A DNA stretch of 64,000 nucleotides from Sphingopyxis sp. H073 (GTDB lineage Bacteria; Pseudomonadota; Alphaproteobacteria; Sphingomonadales; Sphingomonadaceae). The notes under the pieces are model-generated. The model worked only from the letters and a program-made list of their open reading frames with translations, searched no databases and was not told where the DNA came from. The stretch covers positions 372,001 through 436,000 of the forward strand of contig NZ_LNSG01000003.1 in NCBI RefSeq assembly GCF_001468395.1. The letters are read 5' to 3'. This document shows positions 35,841 to 46,107 of the stretch, piece by piece; within the stretch, counting starts at the first letter, position 1, and every line of letters begins with the position of its first letter. A program made the translations under genes and the position numbers.

Positions 35841-37556
35841 ATGGCCTCTACGGCTTTTCCGTCGCGCGACGATTTCGCCGCGATGCTCGACGAATCGCTG
35901 GGTGGTGCTGATGGCGGCTTTGAAGGCCGCGTCGTCAAGGGCACCGTGACCGCGATCGAAAATGACCTGGCAGTGATCGACATCGGCCTGAAGAGCGAAG
36001 GCCGCGTGCCGCTTCGCGAATTCGCGATGCCGGGCCAGAAGGCCGACCTCAAGGTCGGTGACGAAGTCGAAGTCTATGTCGACCGCGTCGAAAACGCCAA
36101 TGGCGAAACCATGCTGTCGCGCGACCGCGCTCGCCGCGAAGCCGCCTGGGACCGCCTGGAAGAAGAATTCAACAAGGAAGCGCGCGTCGAAGGCGTCATC
36201 TTCGGCCGCGTCAAGGGCGGCTTCACCGTCGATCTCGGCGGCGCCGTGGCGTTCCTGCCCGGCAGCCAGGTCGACATCCGCCCCGTGCGCGACGTTGGCC
36301 CGCTCATGGACCTTCCGCAGCCCTTCCAGATCCTCAAGATGGATCGCCGCCGCGGCAACATCGTCGTGTCGCGCCGCGCCATCCTCGAGGAAACCCGCGC
36401 CGAGCAGCGTTCGGGCCTGATCCAGAACCTCGAAGAGGGCCAGATCATCGAAGGCGCGGTCAAGAACATCACCGACTATGGTGCGTTCGTCGACCTCGGC
36501 GGCATCGACGGCCTGCTCCATGTCACCGACATGAGCTACAAGCGCGTCAACCACCCGAGCGAAGTCATCAACATCGGTGACACCGTCCGCGTCCAGATCA
36601 TCCGCATCAACCGCGACACGCAGCGCATCAGCCTCGGCATGAAGCAGCTCGAAAGCGATCCGTGGGAAGGCGTCGCCGCCAAGTACCCGGTCGGTGCGAA
36701 GCTGTCGGGCACGGTCACGAACATCACCGACTATGGTGCGTTCGTTGAACTCGAACCCGGCATCGAGGGCCTGGTCCACGTCAGCGAAATGTCGTGGGTC
36801 AAGAAGAACGTCCACCCCGGCAAGATCGTTTCGACCAGCCAGGAAGTCGATGTCATCGTTCTCGAAGTCGACAGCGACAAGCGCCGCATCTCGCTCGGCC
36901 TCAAGCAGGCCCAGTCGAACCCGTGGGGCGCCTTTGCCGAGGCTCACCCGGTCGGTTCGGTCGTCGAAGGCGAAGTCAAGAACGCTACCGAGTTCGGCCT
37001 GTTCATCGGCCTTCCGGGCGACGTCGACGGCATGGTCCACATGTCGGACATCGCTTGGGGCATCTCGGGCGAAGAAGCGCTGCACCTCCACCGCAAGGGC
37101 GAGAATGTGCAGGTCGTCGTGCTCGACGTCGACGTCGAGAAGGAACGCATCAGCCTCGGCATCAAGCAGCTTGAAAAGGGCGCTCCGGCCGTTGGCGGCG
37201 CCAACACTGCCGGTTCGGGCTCGCTGAAGAAGAACGACGTCGTCACCGTGTCGGTCCTCGAAGTCCGCGACAACGGCCTCGAAGTGCAGGCTGGCGAAGA
37301 TGGCGCCACCGGCTTCATCAAGCGCGCCGACCTCGGCCGCGACCGCGACGAACAGCGCCCCGAGCGCTATCAGGTCGGGCAGAAGTTCGACGCAATGGTC
37401 ACCGGCTTCGACCGTTCGAAGAAGCCCAGCTTCTCGGTCAAGGCAATGCAGATCGCCGAAGAGAAGGAAGCCGTCGCGCAGTACGGCTCGTCGGACTCGG
37501 GTGCGTCGCTCGGCGACATCCTCGGCGAAGCGCTGAAGGCCGGCAAGAAGGACTGA
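35841..37556 (+). CDS. rpsA: 30S ribosomal protein S1
   Basis: 571-residue RNA-binding protein with six S1 (OB-fold) domains. Repeated motifs such as VKNITDYGAFVDLGGIDGLL and VTNITDYGAFVELEPGIEGL mark domains three and four. It binds mRNA at the ribosome and helps initiation. The ATG at 35841 has AAGGAAG 8 bases upstream. A strong T-run terminator follows the stop, and ihfB starts 208 bases later with its own leader. Codon use is strongly biased (highly expressed type). Confidence 0.97.
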   Translation: MASTAFPSRDDFAAMLDESLGGADGGFEGRVVKGTVTAIENDLAVIDIGLKSEGRVPLREFAMPGQKADLKVGDEVEVYVDRVENANGETMLSRDRARREAAWDRLEEEFNKEARVEGVIFGRVKGGFTVDLGGAVAFLPGSQVDIRPVRDVGPLMDLPQPFQILKMDRRRGNIVVSRRAILEETRAEQRSGLIQNLEEGQIIEGAVKNITDYGAFVDLGGIDGLLHVTDMSYKRVNHPSEVINIGDTVRVQIIRINRDTQRISLGMKQLESDPWEGVAAKYPVGAKLSGTVTNITDYGAFVELEPGIEGLVHVSEMSWVKKNVHPGKIVSTSQEVDVIVLEVDSDKRRISLGLKQAQSNPWGAFAEAHPVGSVVEGEVKNATEFGLFIGLPGDVDGMVHMSDIAWGISGEEALHLHRKGENVQVVVLDVDVEKERISLGIKQLEKGAPAVGGANTAGSGSLKKNDVVTVSVLEVRDNGLEVQAGEDGATGFIKRADLGRDRDEQRPERYQVGQKFDAMVTGFDRSKKPSFSVKAMQIAEEKEAVAQYGSSDSGASLGDILGEALKAGKKD

Positions 37557-37586
37557 TAATTTCGTCCCTCTGCCGTCAGGCAACAG

Positions 37587-37622
37587 AAAAGGCCCGCGAA
37601 GTGTCCCTTCGCGGGCCTTTTT
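37587..37622 (+). terminator. Intrinsic terminator after rpsA
   Basis: AAAAGGCCCGCGAAG and CTTCGCGGGCCTTTT pair around a small loop and are followed by further Ts. It starts 31 bases beyond the rpsA stop. Confidence 0.92.
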
Positions 37623-37764
37623 CTTTCAGTGATATATTTTGACCGAACAGTGATTCATGATACTCTCCGGGCCGCGTTGGGAGGGGTCCTCACGCAATCC
37701 GAACCGGCAAAGACCGGATGGCCTGCATCCCGCGGGGTGCGCGTGATATGTCAAGGGGAAGCAA

Positions 37765-38043
37765 ATGATCCGGTCGGAACTGGTTCAGAAGATCGCGAGC
37801 GAAAACAGCGACTTGCGCCTTGAAGAGGTCGAACGCATCGTCGACGCCTTTTTTGATTCCATCGTGGATCAACTGGCCTCGGGCGGCCGCGTCGAACTCC
37901 GCGGCTTCGGGGCCTTCTCGACCCGCTCCCGCGAATCGCGCACCGGCCGCAACCCGCGCACCGGCGCTCCGGTGGCTGTGAAAGCGAAGGCAGTCCCCTA
38001 TTTCAAGCCGGGCAAGGAAATGCGCGAGCGTCTGAACGACTGA
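37765..38043 (+). CDS. ihfB: Integration host factor subunit beta
   Basis: 92-residue DNA-bending protein of the HU/IHF family. The start [17 protein letters not shown], the dimer core [20 protein letters not shown] and the DNA-intercalating arm [15 protein letters not shown] are typical of IhfB. GGGGAAG lies just upstream of the ATG. The position after rpsA is conserved. The partner IhfA is not in this window. Confidence 0.95.
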   Translation: MIRSELVQKIASENSDLRLEEVERIVDAFFDSIVDQLASGGRVELRGFGAFSTRSRESRTGRNPRTGAPVAVKAKAVPYFKPGKEMRERLND

Positions 38044-38059
38044 TCGCGCGTCTCAAACC

Positions 38060-38160
38060 TTCGTCATTGCGAACCCGGCGAAAGCGGGGCGAAGCAATCC
38101 CGAACGGTGAGCGCACACTGTGGATCGACGCATCGCTTCGCGCCTCGCAATGCCGCGGAA
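38060..38160. repeat. REP-like dispersed repeat after ihfB
   Basis: TCATTGCGAACCCGG...GCGAAGCAATCC on one side and GCTTCGCGCCTCGCAATG on the other form the imperfect palindrome often seen dispersed in sphingomonads. It occupies most of the gap between ihfB and the convergent transporter gene. Confidence 0.55.
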
Positions 38161-38177
38161 GAGGAAGGGTCGCGGCC

Positions 38178-38945
38178 TCAATTCTTGAGGCGGTAACCCG
38201 TTCGAAACACCCAGAAGATCACCGCCAGGCACAGCGCCAGGAACAGCGCAACCGCCCCCATGCTGACTTCGATCCCGACATCTCCCTGCCCGAAGAAGGT
38301 CCAGCGGAATCCGCTGATCAGATAGACGACGGGATTGAACAGCGTGACCGCACGCCACGCCGCGGGCAGCATGTCGAGCGAATAGAAAGCACCGCCCAGA
38401 AAGGTCAGCGGATAGACGACGAGCAGCGGGATCACCTGCAACTGCTCGAAACTCTGCGCCCAGATACCGATGATGAAGCCGAACAGGCAGAAAGTCACCG
38501 CCATCAGGATCATGAAGGCGACCATCAGCAGCGGGTGCGCCACCTGCACATCGACGAAGAAATGCGCGGTCGCAAAGATGATCGCACCGATGATCACCGA
38601 TTTCGTCGCCGCCGCGCCGACATAGGCGATCAGCAGTTCGAGCGGCGACATCGGCGAGGATAGCATCTCGTAGATCGTCCCCGTCCATTTGGGCATGTAG
38701 ATGCCGAAGCTCGCGTTGCTGATGCTTTCGGTGAACATCGTCAGCATCATCAGGCCCGGCACGATGAACGCGCCATAGGGCACGGTGCTGACGTCGCTCA
38801 TCCGGCTGCCGATCGCGGAGCCGAAGACAACGAAATAGAGCGTCGTGGTTATGACGGGCAGCATCAGGCTGGTCCAGAACGTACGCCCGAAGCGCGCCAT
38901 TTCGAACAGATAGATGGCACGAATGCCGCGTAAATTCTTGATCAT
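38178..38945 (-). CDS. ABC-2 type transporter permease
   Basis: 255-residue membrane protein of the ABC-2 exporter family with six helices. A cytoplasmic start ([21 protein letters not shown]) is followed by [14 protein letters not shown] and the conserved [20 protein letters not shown] and [14 protein letters not shown] segments near the end. These match NodJ/YadH-like permeases. Its ATG overlaps the ATPase stop by four bases (ATGA), so both are made together as one exporter. The substrate is not evident. Confidence 0.92.
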   Translation of the reverse strand: MIKNLRGIRAIYLFEMARFGRTFWTSLMLPVITTTLYFVVFGSAIGSRMSDVSTVPYGAFIVPGLMMLTMFTESISNASFGIYMPKWTGTIYEMLSSPMSPLELLIAYVGAAATKSVIIGAIIFATAHFFVDVQVAHPLLMVAFMILMAVTFCLFGFIIGIWAQSFEQLQVIPLLVVYPLTFLGGAFYSLDMLPAAWRAVTLFNPVVYLISGFRWTFFGQGDVGIEVSMGAVALFLALCLAVIFWVFRTGYRLKN

Positions 38946-39886
38946 GCGGCGCGTTCCTCGGTCTTCGTCTCATGTACCAGCCCGACGAAGATATCCTCGA
39001 GCGAACTCTGTTCGGTGTGGAGGTCCTTGAACTGGATGCCGCGGTCGCTCAGCCGCCGCAGCAGCGACGGCACGCCCGTGGCCTCGGCCTGGCTGTCGAA
39101 TTCATAGACCAGCTCATGCCCCTCGCCGGCGAGCACCAGATTCCACTGGGCCAGTTCGGCGGGCACCGCATCCAGCGGGTCGGCGAGGTTGAGGGTCAGC
39201 GTCTTGCGCCCCAGCTTTTTGATCAGCGCGTCCTTCTCCTCGACCAGGATCAGCCTGCCCTTGCTGATCACCCCCACGCGGTCGGCCATCTCCTCGGCCT
39301 CTTCGATATAGTGGGTGGTCAGGATGATCGTGACGCCGCGTTCGCGAAGACCGCGCACCATGTTCCACATGTCGCGGCGCAGCTCGACGTCGACACCCGC
39401 GGTGGGCTCGTCGAGGAACAGGATGTCGGGCTCGTGGCTCAGCGCCTTCGCGATCATCACGCGGCGCTTCATGCCGCCCGACAGCTCCATGATCTTCGCA
39501 TTGCGCTTGTCCCAGAGTGACAGATCCTTGAGCAACTGCTCGATGAAGGCCGGATCGCTGGGCTTGCCGAACAGCCCGCGCGAAAAGGTCACCGTCGTGA
39601 TTACCTTCTCGAACGCGTCGGTATGCAGCTCCTGCGGCACCAGCCCGATCATCGAGCGCGCGGCGCGATAATCGCGCGCATGATCGTGCCCGCCCACGGT
39701 CACCGTCCCCGCGCTCGGCGTGACGATGCCGCAGACGATGCTGATCAGCGTCGTCTTGCCCGCGCCGTTCGGCCCAAGCAGCGCGAAAATCTCGCCCTTG
39801 TTGATGGTAAGGTCGACACCGGCCAGCGCCTGGTGCCCGCTCTTGTAAGTCTTTCCGAGGCCGGAAATGTCGAGGACGGCAGTCAT
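38942..39886 (-). CDS. ABC transporter ATP-binding protein (ABC-2 partner)
   Basis: 314-residue ATPase. Walker A is [14 protein letters not shown], the Q-loop LVPQELHTD, the signature [16 protein letters not shown], Walker [14 protein letters not shown] and the switch histidine is in [15 protein letters not shown]-terminal domain of about 80 residues follows, as in NodI/CcmA/YadG-type exporters. The ATG at 39886 ([10 protein letters not shown]) is chosen over a longer frame to 40033 that runs across the tRNA-Leu region. It forms an exporter with the overlapping permease gene. Confidence 0.93.
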   Translation of the reverse strand: MTAVLDISGLGKTYKSGHQALAGVDLTINKGEIFALLGPNGAGKTTLISIVCGIVTPSAGTVTVGGHDHARDYRAARSMIGLVPQELHTDAFEKVITTVTFSRGLFGKPSDPAFIEQLLKDLSLWDKRNAKIMELSGGMKRRVMIAKALSHEPDILFLDEPTAGVDVELRRDMWNMVRGLRERGVTIILTTHYIEEAEEMADRVGVISKGRLILVEEKDALIKKLGRKTLTLNLADPLDAVPAELAQWNLVLAGEGHELVYEFDSQAEATGVPSLLRRLSDRGIQFKDLHTEQSSLEDIFVGLVHETKTEERAA

Positions 39887-39975
39887 GCCATCGCGTCTAG
39901 CCGAGCCGCCGCGCAGCGGGAAGCCGCAAACATCGCTTGACCTCCAACGGGCCATCGGCTTGACCCGCAAGCCAA

Positions 39976-40061
39976 GCGGACGTGGCGAAATCGGTAGACG
40001 CAGCAGACTTAAAATCTGCCGTCCTAGTGACATGCGGGTTCAAGTCCCGCCGTCCGCACCA
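39976..40061 (+). tRNA. tRNA-Leu (TAA)
   Basis: An 86-base class II tRNA with long variable arm and encoded CCA. The acceptor is GCGGACG/CGTCCGC, and the anticodon stem GCAGA/TCTGC encloses CTTAAAA (anticodon TAA). The T-arm is GGGTTCAAGTCCC. Confidence 0.95.
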
Positions 40062-40207
40062 AAGTCAAATCGGGAGGTCGAATCGCCGGGGCCGCGTTTC
40101 GGCTCGCCTGACGCGCTCGATCTGGATCCGCCGGCCGGCCGAGCGGCCACCACGGATACGACAAAGCCGTGGCCTTCGCTCCGGTGCCGTCCTAGGATAA
40201 GGCCATA

Positions 40208-41701
40208 ATGCGCCCAATTCGTTCTGCTGTCGTCCTTCTGCTCGCCGCCTCCACCTCGCTCGCGCTCGCGAGTTGCGGGCTGTTCGGGTCGCGCGGGCCC
40301 GTGAAGATCGCGGCGATCGGATCGCTCAACCCCGCTTCCACGCCGCTGAGCGGGGAACTCTCGGCCGCCAATGCCGCCTTGCTCGACGCGTCGGCGCAAG
40401 GGCTCGTCGGTTTCGACGGCGATGGCCAGATCGACGTCGGGCTCGCCGATCGCTGGACGGTCACCGCCGACGGGCGCAGCTATATCTTCCGCATCCGCGA
40501 GGCCAAATGGACGAACGGGCGCAAGGTGATGGCGGAGGATGTCGCGGCGACGCTGCGCTCTTATCTCGCGCCCGCCAGCCGCAACCTGCTCAAGGATGAT
40601 TTTCCCGAGATCGACACGATCAAGGCGATGACCGACAGCGTAATCGAAATCCGCCTGACCGTGCCGCAGCCGAACATGCTGGAATTGCTCGCGCAGCCGA
40701 CGATGGCGATCGTCTATAAGGGGATGGGCTGGGGGCCCATGCGCGCGAAGCGGATCGGCCGCGCGGTGCTGCTGTCGCCCGTTCCCGACCCGCTCGCCGA
40801 AGATCCCGACGCGGCGGAGGCGGCGGCGAACGATCCCAAGGCGTCGATCGAACTTGTCGGCACCTCGCCGGAGGGCGCGCTCGCGCGGTTCAAGAACGGC
40901 TATGCCGACGGCGTCCTCGGCGGGCGCTTTTCGACCCTCCCCTATTTCATCGCCTCGGACATCGGCCGGTCGCGGCTGGTCGTCGATCCTGCGCCGGGGC
41001 TGTTCGGACTGGTCTTCACCCGCGCCGAAGGATTTCTCGCAACCGATGCTAACCGCGACGCGCTGTCGCGCGTCATACGGCGCGAGCGGCTGGTCGACGC
41101 CTTCGGGCTCGCCGAATGGCAATCGCAGGTCGCGATGCGCCCCACCGCGCACCGCCGCGACGGCGGCCCGGCACCGATCCAGCCGGCCTGGAACGATTAT
41201 GACGATCCCTCGCGCCTCGCGCAGGCGCAGCGCGCGGTCAACGCCTGGCGCAGCGGGGGACGTGCGATCGATCCGCTGCGCATCGCGGTTCCCGACACGC
41301 CGGGCGGCCGCATCCTCTACGCCTATGTCGCGGCGGATATCGCGCGGCTGGGGATCGAGACGCGGCGCGTCAACATGGCCTCGGCTTCCGACCTTCGCCT
41401 GATCGACGAGGTCGCGCCGAACGACGACGCGCTGTGGGCGCTGCGCCGCCTGTCGTGCCAGCGCGACACGCTGTGCAATCGCGAGGCGCAGGAACTGATC
41501 GACCAAGCGATGGCCAATATCGACGCGGGCCAGCGGGCCGAACAGATTAGCGAAGCCGAAGCGGTGCTCGCGCGCTACACCCCCTTCATCGCGCTCGCCG
41601 CGCCGCTCCGCTGGTCGGTCGCCTCGCAGCGGTTGACCGGCCTGCGCCCGAACGCGCGCGGCGCGCACCCATTGAATCGCCTGATCACGCCCCCCAATTA
41701 A
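40208..41701 (+). CDS. Peptide/nickel-type ABC substrate-binding lipoprotein
   Basis: 497-residue extracytoplasmic binding protein of family 5 (DppA/OppA type). The signal peptide ends in the lipobox LALASC, so Cys23 should be lipidated. Family segments include GLVGFDGDGQIDVGLADRWT, YIFRIREAKWTNGRKVMAED and LFGLVFTRAEGFLA. No permease or ATPase genes of a matching importer adjoin it; the nearest ABC genes belong to an unrelated exporter. It may be an orphan receptor or use a distant transporter. Confidence 0.85.
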   Translation: MRPIRSAVVLLLAASTSLALASCGLFGSRGPVKIAAIGSLNPASTPLSGELSAANAALLDASAQGLVGFDGDGQIDVGLADRWTVTADGRSYIFRIREAKWTNGRKVMAEDVAATLRSYLAPASRNLLKDDFPEIDTIKAMTDSVIEIRLTVPQPNMLELLAQPTMAIVYKGMGWGPMRAKRIGRAVLLSPVPDPLAEDPDAAEAAANDPKASIELVGTSPEGALARFKNGYADGVLGGRFSTLPYFIASDIGRSRLVVDPAPGLFGLVFTRAEGFLATDANRDALSRVIRRERLVDAFGLAEWQSQVAMRPTAHRRDGGPAPIQPAWNDYDDPSRLAQAQRAVNAWRSGGRAIDPLRIAVPDTPGGRILYAYVAADIARLGIETRRVNMASASDLRLIDEVAPNDDALWALRRLSCQRDTLCNREAQELIDQAMANIDAGQRAEQISEAEAVLARYTPFIALAAPLRWSVASQRLTGLRPNARGAHPLNRLITPPN

Positions 41702-41743
41702 TGTGGTGGCGCTTCACCCCCGAGCGCTTTTGAAAGGACCCGC

Positions 41744-42166
41744 ATGGCCCCTTCGACTCCCAATCCCGACGCCATTTTCGACGCGCTGATTCAGAACCGG
41801 CGCGATCCCGCTTCGCTGCGCAAGCGGGTCGAGACGCTGGAAATGCTGCTCGAACGCAGCTTCGTCATTCCCGGCATCAACCGCCCAGTCGGCCTCGACG
41901 CGATCGTCGGCCTAGTTCCCGTCGTCGGCGATGTGATCGCTGCGACGATGGGCGCTTATCTGATCTGGGAGGCGCGCAATCTCGGCATGTCGAAATGGCA
42001 GATCTGGCGGATGGTGGGCAATCTGGGCGTCGATACCGCGCTCGGCGCGGTGCCGCTCGTCGGCGATGCTTTCGACTTCCTGTTCCGCTCGAACACGCGC
42101 AACCTCAAGATCATCAAGAAGCATCTCGACAAGCATCATCCGGGCACGATCATCATCGATCAATAG
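41744..42166 (+). CDS. DUF4112 family membrane protein
   Basis: 140-residue protein of the DUF4112 family. The diagnostic core is IVGLVPVVGDVIAATMGAYL, then GAVPLVGDAFDFLFRSNTRN: a repeated VPxVGD turn between amphipathic or membrane helices. A charged N-terminus (PASLRKRVETLEMLLERSF) and a lysine/histidine-rich tail flank it. The function is unknown. It sits 42 bases after the binding lipoprotein. Confidence 0.85.
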   Translation: MAPSTPNPDAIFDALIQNRRDPASLRKRVETLEMLLERSFVIPGINRPVGLDAIVGLVPVVGDVIAATMGAYLIWEARNLGMSKWQIWRMVGNLGVDTALGAVPLVGDAFDFLFRSNTRNLKIIKKHLDKHHPGTIIIDQ

Positions 42167-42256
42167 GGTCGCCCTCCCCCTTCCCCTCGGGTGTCTGGTG
42201 GTGCTAGCACAGCGCTGCCATACGCGCCGCCATACCCCAGGGGAGAATTCCAAGAC

Positions 42257-44368
42257 ATGATCCGCGCTACCCTTGCCGCGCTTGCCCTCGGCTCGTCCTT
42301 CCTCGCGGCCGCAGCGGCGGCACAGGACACCCAAGATCCCTATCTCTGGCTCGAGGATATCGAGGGCGCGAAAGCGCTCGACTGGGTCAAAAAGGAAAAT
42401 GCCGCCACCGACAAGCTGATCCGCGGCCGCTCCGGTTTCGAGAAGGACCGCGAACGCGCGAAGGCGATCCTCGACGACGACCGCCAGATCGCCGAGCCGG
42501 GCGAGGTGATGGGCGATACGATCACCAGCTTCTGGCGCGACGCGGCCAATCCGCGCGGCATCTGGCGCCAGAGCCCGCTTGACGCCTATCTTGCGGGCAA
42601 GCCCGTCTGGACGACGCTGATCGACGTCGACGCGCTCGGCAAGGCCGAGAAGCAGAGCTGGGTCTGGCACGGCGCCGATTGCCTCGCCCCCGACTACAAG
42701 CGCTGCCTCGTCTCGATCAGCCCCGGCGGCACCGACGCCGATATCGTCCGCGAGTGGGACCGCACGACAAAAAGCTTCGTCGCGGACGGCTTCACCCTGC
42801 CGCAGGCGAAGAGCAGCGTGACATGGGAGAATGCCGACACCTTGCTCGTCGCGACCGACTATGGCGCGGGCAGCATGACCGCATCGGGCTATCCGCGCAT
42901 CGTCAAGCGCTGGAAGCGGGGCACGCCGCTCTCGGCCGCCGTGACGGTCGCCGAGGGCGAAGCCGCGGACGTCGGCATCAATGTCTTCGCCTTCATGGAC
43001 AGCGACAAGCGCCGGACGATGATCAGCCGCAACAAGACCTTCTACACCAGCGACATCCTGTTGCCGAACCCCGGCGACGGCGATTTTGACCGCAGCGTCA
43101 TTCCCGACACCGCCGACATCCGCGCGGTCATCGACGGTCAAGTCATCATCTTCCTCAACGAGCCCTACGCCGATTTTCCCGCGGGCTCGCTCCTCGCGCT
43201 GCCGCTCGATATCCTCGCCAGCGGCGGTCAGGTGCCCTTCGTGCCGGTGATGACGCCGACGAAATCGCAGGCGATCGAAAATGTCGCCGCGAGCAAGAAT
43301 GTCCTGTGGGTGAAGGCACTCGACGACGTCGAGGGCAAGCTGTTCGCGCTTCGCCGCGACCAGCCGAACGGCCGCTGGAGCCAGACGGAAGTGCCGGTCG
43401 CCGCCAATGCAACGATGAGCATTGCCGGAACCGTCGACGACCGCGACCTCGCCTTCGTCACCGCCGAGACGATGCTGATGCCGCCGACGCTCTATGCCGT
43501 AGGCGAGAGCGGCGCGCCGCAGGTGGTGCAGAGCCTCCCCGCGACCTTCGATGCGAAGGACATGCGCGTCGAAAAGCGCTTCGCGACCTCGAAGGACGGC
43601 ACCAAAATACCCTATTTCCTCGTCCGCAAGACAGGCGCGGCCGACCCGGTCCCCGCGCTCGTCCACGCCTATGGCGGCTTCCGCGCTGCGCAGACGCCCG
43701 GCTACCTCACCGGCCAGCCCTATCGCGCCGGCCCGCTCGGCCTGTTCTGGGTCGAGGACGGCAATGCCTATGTGCTCGCGAACATCCGCGGCGGCGGCGA
43801 ATATGGCCCCGCCTGGCACCAGGCGGCGCTCCGCGAGAAGCGTCAGAACAGCTTCGACGACCTCCATGCCGTCGCCGAGGATCTGATCGCGACCGGCGTC
43901 AGCGCAAAGGGCAAGATCGCGATCTCGGGCCGTTCGAACGGCGGCGTCCTCGTCGGCGCGGCGATGGAGCAGCGGCCGGACCTTTACGGCGCGGTCATCT
44001 CGGGCTCGCCGCTCAAGGACATGAAGCGCTACAACAAGCTGCTCGCGGGCGCTTCTTGGGTCGCCGAATATGGCGATCCCGACAATCCCGACGACTGGGC
44101 CTTCATGTCCAGATATTCGCCCTATCAGAATATCCGCAAGGGCGTGAAATATCCGCCGATCTTCCTCTATCTCTCGACCAAGGACGACCGCGTCCATCCC
44201 GGCCATGCGCGCAAATTCGCCGCGCGACTGACCGAATATGGCAACACGGTCTATTATCACGAATATCTGGAGGGCGGCCATTCGGTCGGCGCCGATCATG
44301 CCGAGGACGCGGTGCGCGCGGCGATGCTCCACGCCTTCCTGACGATGGAATTCGCCGGGAAGAAATAG
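42257..44368 (+). CDS. Prolyl oligopeptidase family serine peptidase (S9)
   Basis: 703-residue exported peptidase. The signal peptide ([20 protein letters not shown], cut near AAAQ) is followed by [18 protein letters not shown], the family N-terminus, and a beta-propeller to about residue 430. The C-terminal alpha/beta-hydrolase domain has nucleophile Ser560 in SGRSNGGVL, Asp643/644 in TKDDRVHP and His675 in GGHSVGADH. It should cleave short proline-containing peptides in the periplasm. The ATG at 42257 is chosen because an earlier in-frame start would bury the signal peptide. Confidence 0.93.
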   Translation: MIRATLAALALGSSFLAAAAAAQDTQDPYLWLEDIEGAKALDWVKKENAATDKLIRGRSGFEKDRERAKAILDDDRQIAEPGEVMGDTITSFWRDAANPRGIWRQSPLDAYLAGKPVWTTLIDVDALGKAEKQSWVWHGADCLAPDYKRCLVSISPGGTDADIVREWDRTTKSFVADGFTLPQAKSSVTWENADTLLVATDYGAGSMTASGYPRIVKRWKRGTPLSAAVTVAEGEAADVGINVFAFMDSDKRRTMISRNKTFYTSDILLPNPGDGDFDRSVIPDTADIRAVIDGQVIIFLNEPYADFPAGSLLALPLDILASGGQVPFVPVMTPTKSQAIENVAASKNVLWVKALDDVEGKLFALRRDQPNGRWSQTEVPVAANATMSIAGTVDDRDLAFVTAETMLMPPTLYAVGESGAPQVVQSLPATFDAKDMRVEKRFATSKDGTKIPYFLVRKTGAADPVPALVHAYGGFRAAQTPGYLTGQPYRAGPLGLFWVEDGNAYVLANIRGGGEYGPAWHQAALREKRQNSFDDLHAVAEDLIATGVSAKGKIAISGRSNGGVLVGAAMEQRPDLYGAVISGSPLKDMKRYNKLLAGASWVAEYGDPDNPDDWAFMSRYSPYQNIRKGVKYPPIFLYLSTKDDRVHPGHARKFAARLTEYGNTVYYHEYLEGGHSVGADHAEDAVRAAMLHAFLTMEFAGKK

Positions 44369-44377
44369 GGTCGGCCC

Positions 44378-44429
44378 CTGCGGCGGGCACCGTCATTGGC
44401 TGGGTGGCGCTGCGCGCGGCCCGCCGCAG
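44378..44429 (+). terminator. GC-rich hairpin after S9 peptidase
   Basis: CTGCGGCGGGC pairs exactly with GCCCGCCGCAG across a 30-base loop, 9 bases after the peptidase stop. There is no T-run, so termination is only possible. Confidence 0.35.
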
Positions 44430-44565
44430 TCCCGTCATAGATTGCCTCCACCCGCAGGAATTTGGGGTTTCGCCCGCCGCAAACTTTGGCAGTGACTTGT
44501 CATCGACCTGTCGCGATGGCAGGCAATCCGGCGATTACCGAAACAAGCCAGCGAGCCAACACCCG

Positions 44566-45960
44566 ATGACCCATATATTTCACGCCTCGATGCTCCGCGA
44601 ATATGACATCCGCGGGGTGGTCGGCGACACGCTGTCGGCGGCCGACGCCTATGCGATCGGGCGCAGCTTCGCGACGCTGATCAAGCGTGCGGGGGGCAAG
44701 CGGATCGCCGTGGGCTATGACGGGCGCCTGTCGTCGCCGATGCTCGAGGCTGCCCTGGTCGAGGGGATCAACGCGGCGGGCATCGACGCGCTGCGCGTCG
44801 GGCTCGGCCCCACGCCGATGCTCTATTACGCCGCCTCAACCGAGGATGTGGACGGCGGCATACAGATAACCGGCAGCCACAATCCCCCCGACTATAACGG
44901 CTTCAAGATGGTGTTTCAGGGTCGGCCCTTCTTCGGCGCCGACATCCAGCGGATCGGCGAAATCGCTGCCGCCGGCGACTGGGAAGCCGTCGATGCCGGG
45001 GGCGAAGGCACGTCGGAGAGCATCGACATCGTCGACGCCTATGTCGACCGTCTCGTCGAAGGCTTCGCCGGCGGCGCCTTCCGCATCGGCTGGGACGCCG
45101 GCAACGGCGCGGCGGGCACGGTGATCGAAAAGCTCACGGCGCGGCTTCCGGGCGAGCATCATCTTCTTTTTACCGACATCGACGGCCATTTCCCCAACCA
45201 CCATCCCGATCCCACGGTCGAGGCCAATCTGGCCGACCTGCGCAAGCTGGTCGCGGAGAAGAGCCTCGATTTCGGCGTCGCTTTCGATGGAGACGGCGAC
45301 CGCATCGGCGCGATCGACGGTCAGGGCCGCGTAATCTGGGGCGACCAGCTGCTCCAGATCTATGCCGAGGCCGCGCTGCAGGAGATTCCCGGCGCGACGA
45401 TCATCGCCGACGTGAAAGCGAGTCAGGCGCTGTTCGACCGCATCGCCGAAATGGGCGGCAAGCCGTTGATGTGGAAGACCGGCCACAGCCTGATCAAGGC
45501 GAAGATGAAGGAAACCGGCAGTCCGCTGGCGGGCGAGATGAGCGGGCACATCTTCTTCGCCGACCGCTATTACGGTTATGACGACGCGCCCTATGCCGCG
45601 GTGCGGCTGATCGAGGCGGCGCACAAGCTGGGCAAGAGCGTGACCGAACTGCGCGGCGACATGCCGGCGATGGTCAATACGCCCGAAATGCGCTTCCAGG
45701 TCGACGAAGTGCGCAAGTTCGCCATTGTGGACGAGGTTCTCCAGCGACTGAGCAGCGCGGGTGCCAATGTCGACCGCACCGACGGCGCGCGCGTTATGAC
45801 GAATGACGGCTGGTGGCTGCTTCGTGCGTCGAACACGCAGGACGTTCTCGTCGCGCGTGCCGAGGCGAAGGACGAAGCGGCGCTCGAACGGCTGATCGCG
45901 GCGATCGACGACCAGCTTGAACAGTCGGGTGTCGTGCGCGGTCCGCAGGCAGCGCACTGA
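44566..45960 (+). CDS. Phosphomannomutase/phosphoglucomutase
   Basis: 464-residue alpha-D-phosphohexomutase interconverting hexose 6- and 1-phosphates for surface-sugar synthesis. The start [15 protein letters not shown] is typical of AlgC-type enzymes (the annotated ATG is eight codons earlier). The phosphoserine loop is [18 protein letters not shown], the metal loop [14 protein letters not shown], the sugar-binding loop GEMSGHIFF, and the phosphate-binding loop [12 protein letters not shown] replaces the common RPSGTEP form. A 17-base direct repeat spans its stop codon. Confidence 0.93.
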   Translation: MTHIFHASMLREYDIRGVVGDTLSAADAYAIGRSFATLIKRAGGKRIAVGYDGRLSSPMLEAALVEGINAAGIDALRVGLGPTPMLYYAASTEDVDGGIQITGSHNPPDYNGFKMVFQGRPFFGADIQRIGEIAAAGDWEAVDAGGEGTSESIDIVDAYVDRLVEGFAGGAFRIGWDAGNGAAGTVIEKLTARLPGEHHLLFTDIDGHFPNHHPDPTVEANLADLRKLVAEKSLDFGVAFDGDGDRIGAIDGQGRVIWGDQLLQIYAEAALQEIPGATIIADVKASQALFDRIAEMGGKPLMWKTGHSLIKAKMKETGSPLAGEMSGHIFFADRYYGYDDAPYAAVRLIEAAHKLGKSVTELRGDMPAMVNTPEMRFQVDEVRKFAIVDEVLQRLSSAGANVDRTDGARVMTNDGWWLLRASNTQDVLVARAEAKDEAALERLIAAIDDQLEQSGVVRGPQAAH

Positions 45961-45988
45961 CCCGACGCGGCCCGCAGGCAGCGCACTG
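45943..45988 (+). repeat. 17-base direct repeat at the phosphomannomutase stop
   Basis: CCGCAGGCAGCGCACTG occurs at 45943-45959 and again at 45972-45988. The first copy encodes the last residues and part of the stop; the second lies in the spacer. It looks like a small tandem duplication. Confidence 0.7.
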
Positions 45989-46107
45989 GCCAACGCTTCC
46001 GCGCCATCAATTTCCGGCGCGATCGGGCAGCGCGCGGTCTGGTCATGCCGCGTCTTGCGCGGGATGTGCAGCGGCGGCAAAGTGCCGCGCTCGGGAGGGT
46101 ATCACGC

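Noticed and set aside
35579..35911. Open frame in the rpsA leader
   Set aside because: It overlaps the rpsA start in another frame, has no ribosome site and no protein-like composition; the region reads better as promoter and leader.
39976..40061. tRNA-Leu as an integration site
   Set aside because: No integrase gene or direct repeat of the tRNA 3' end is seen nearby.
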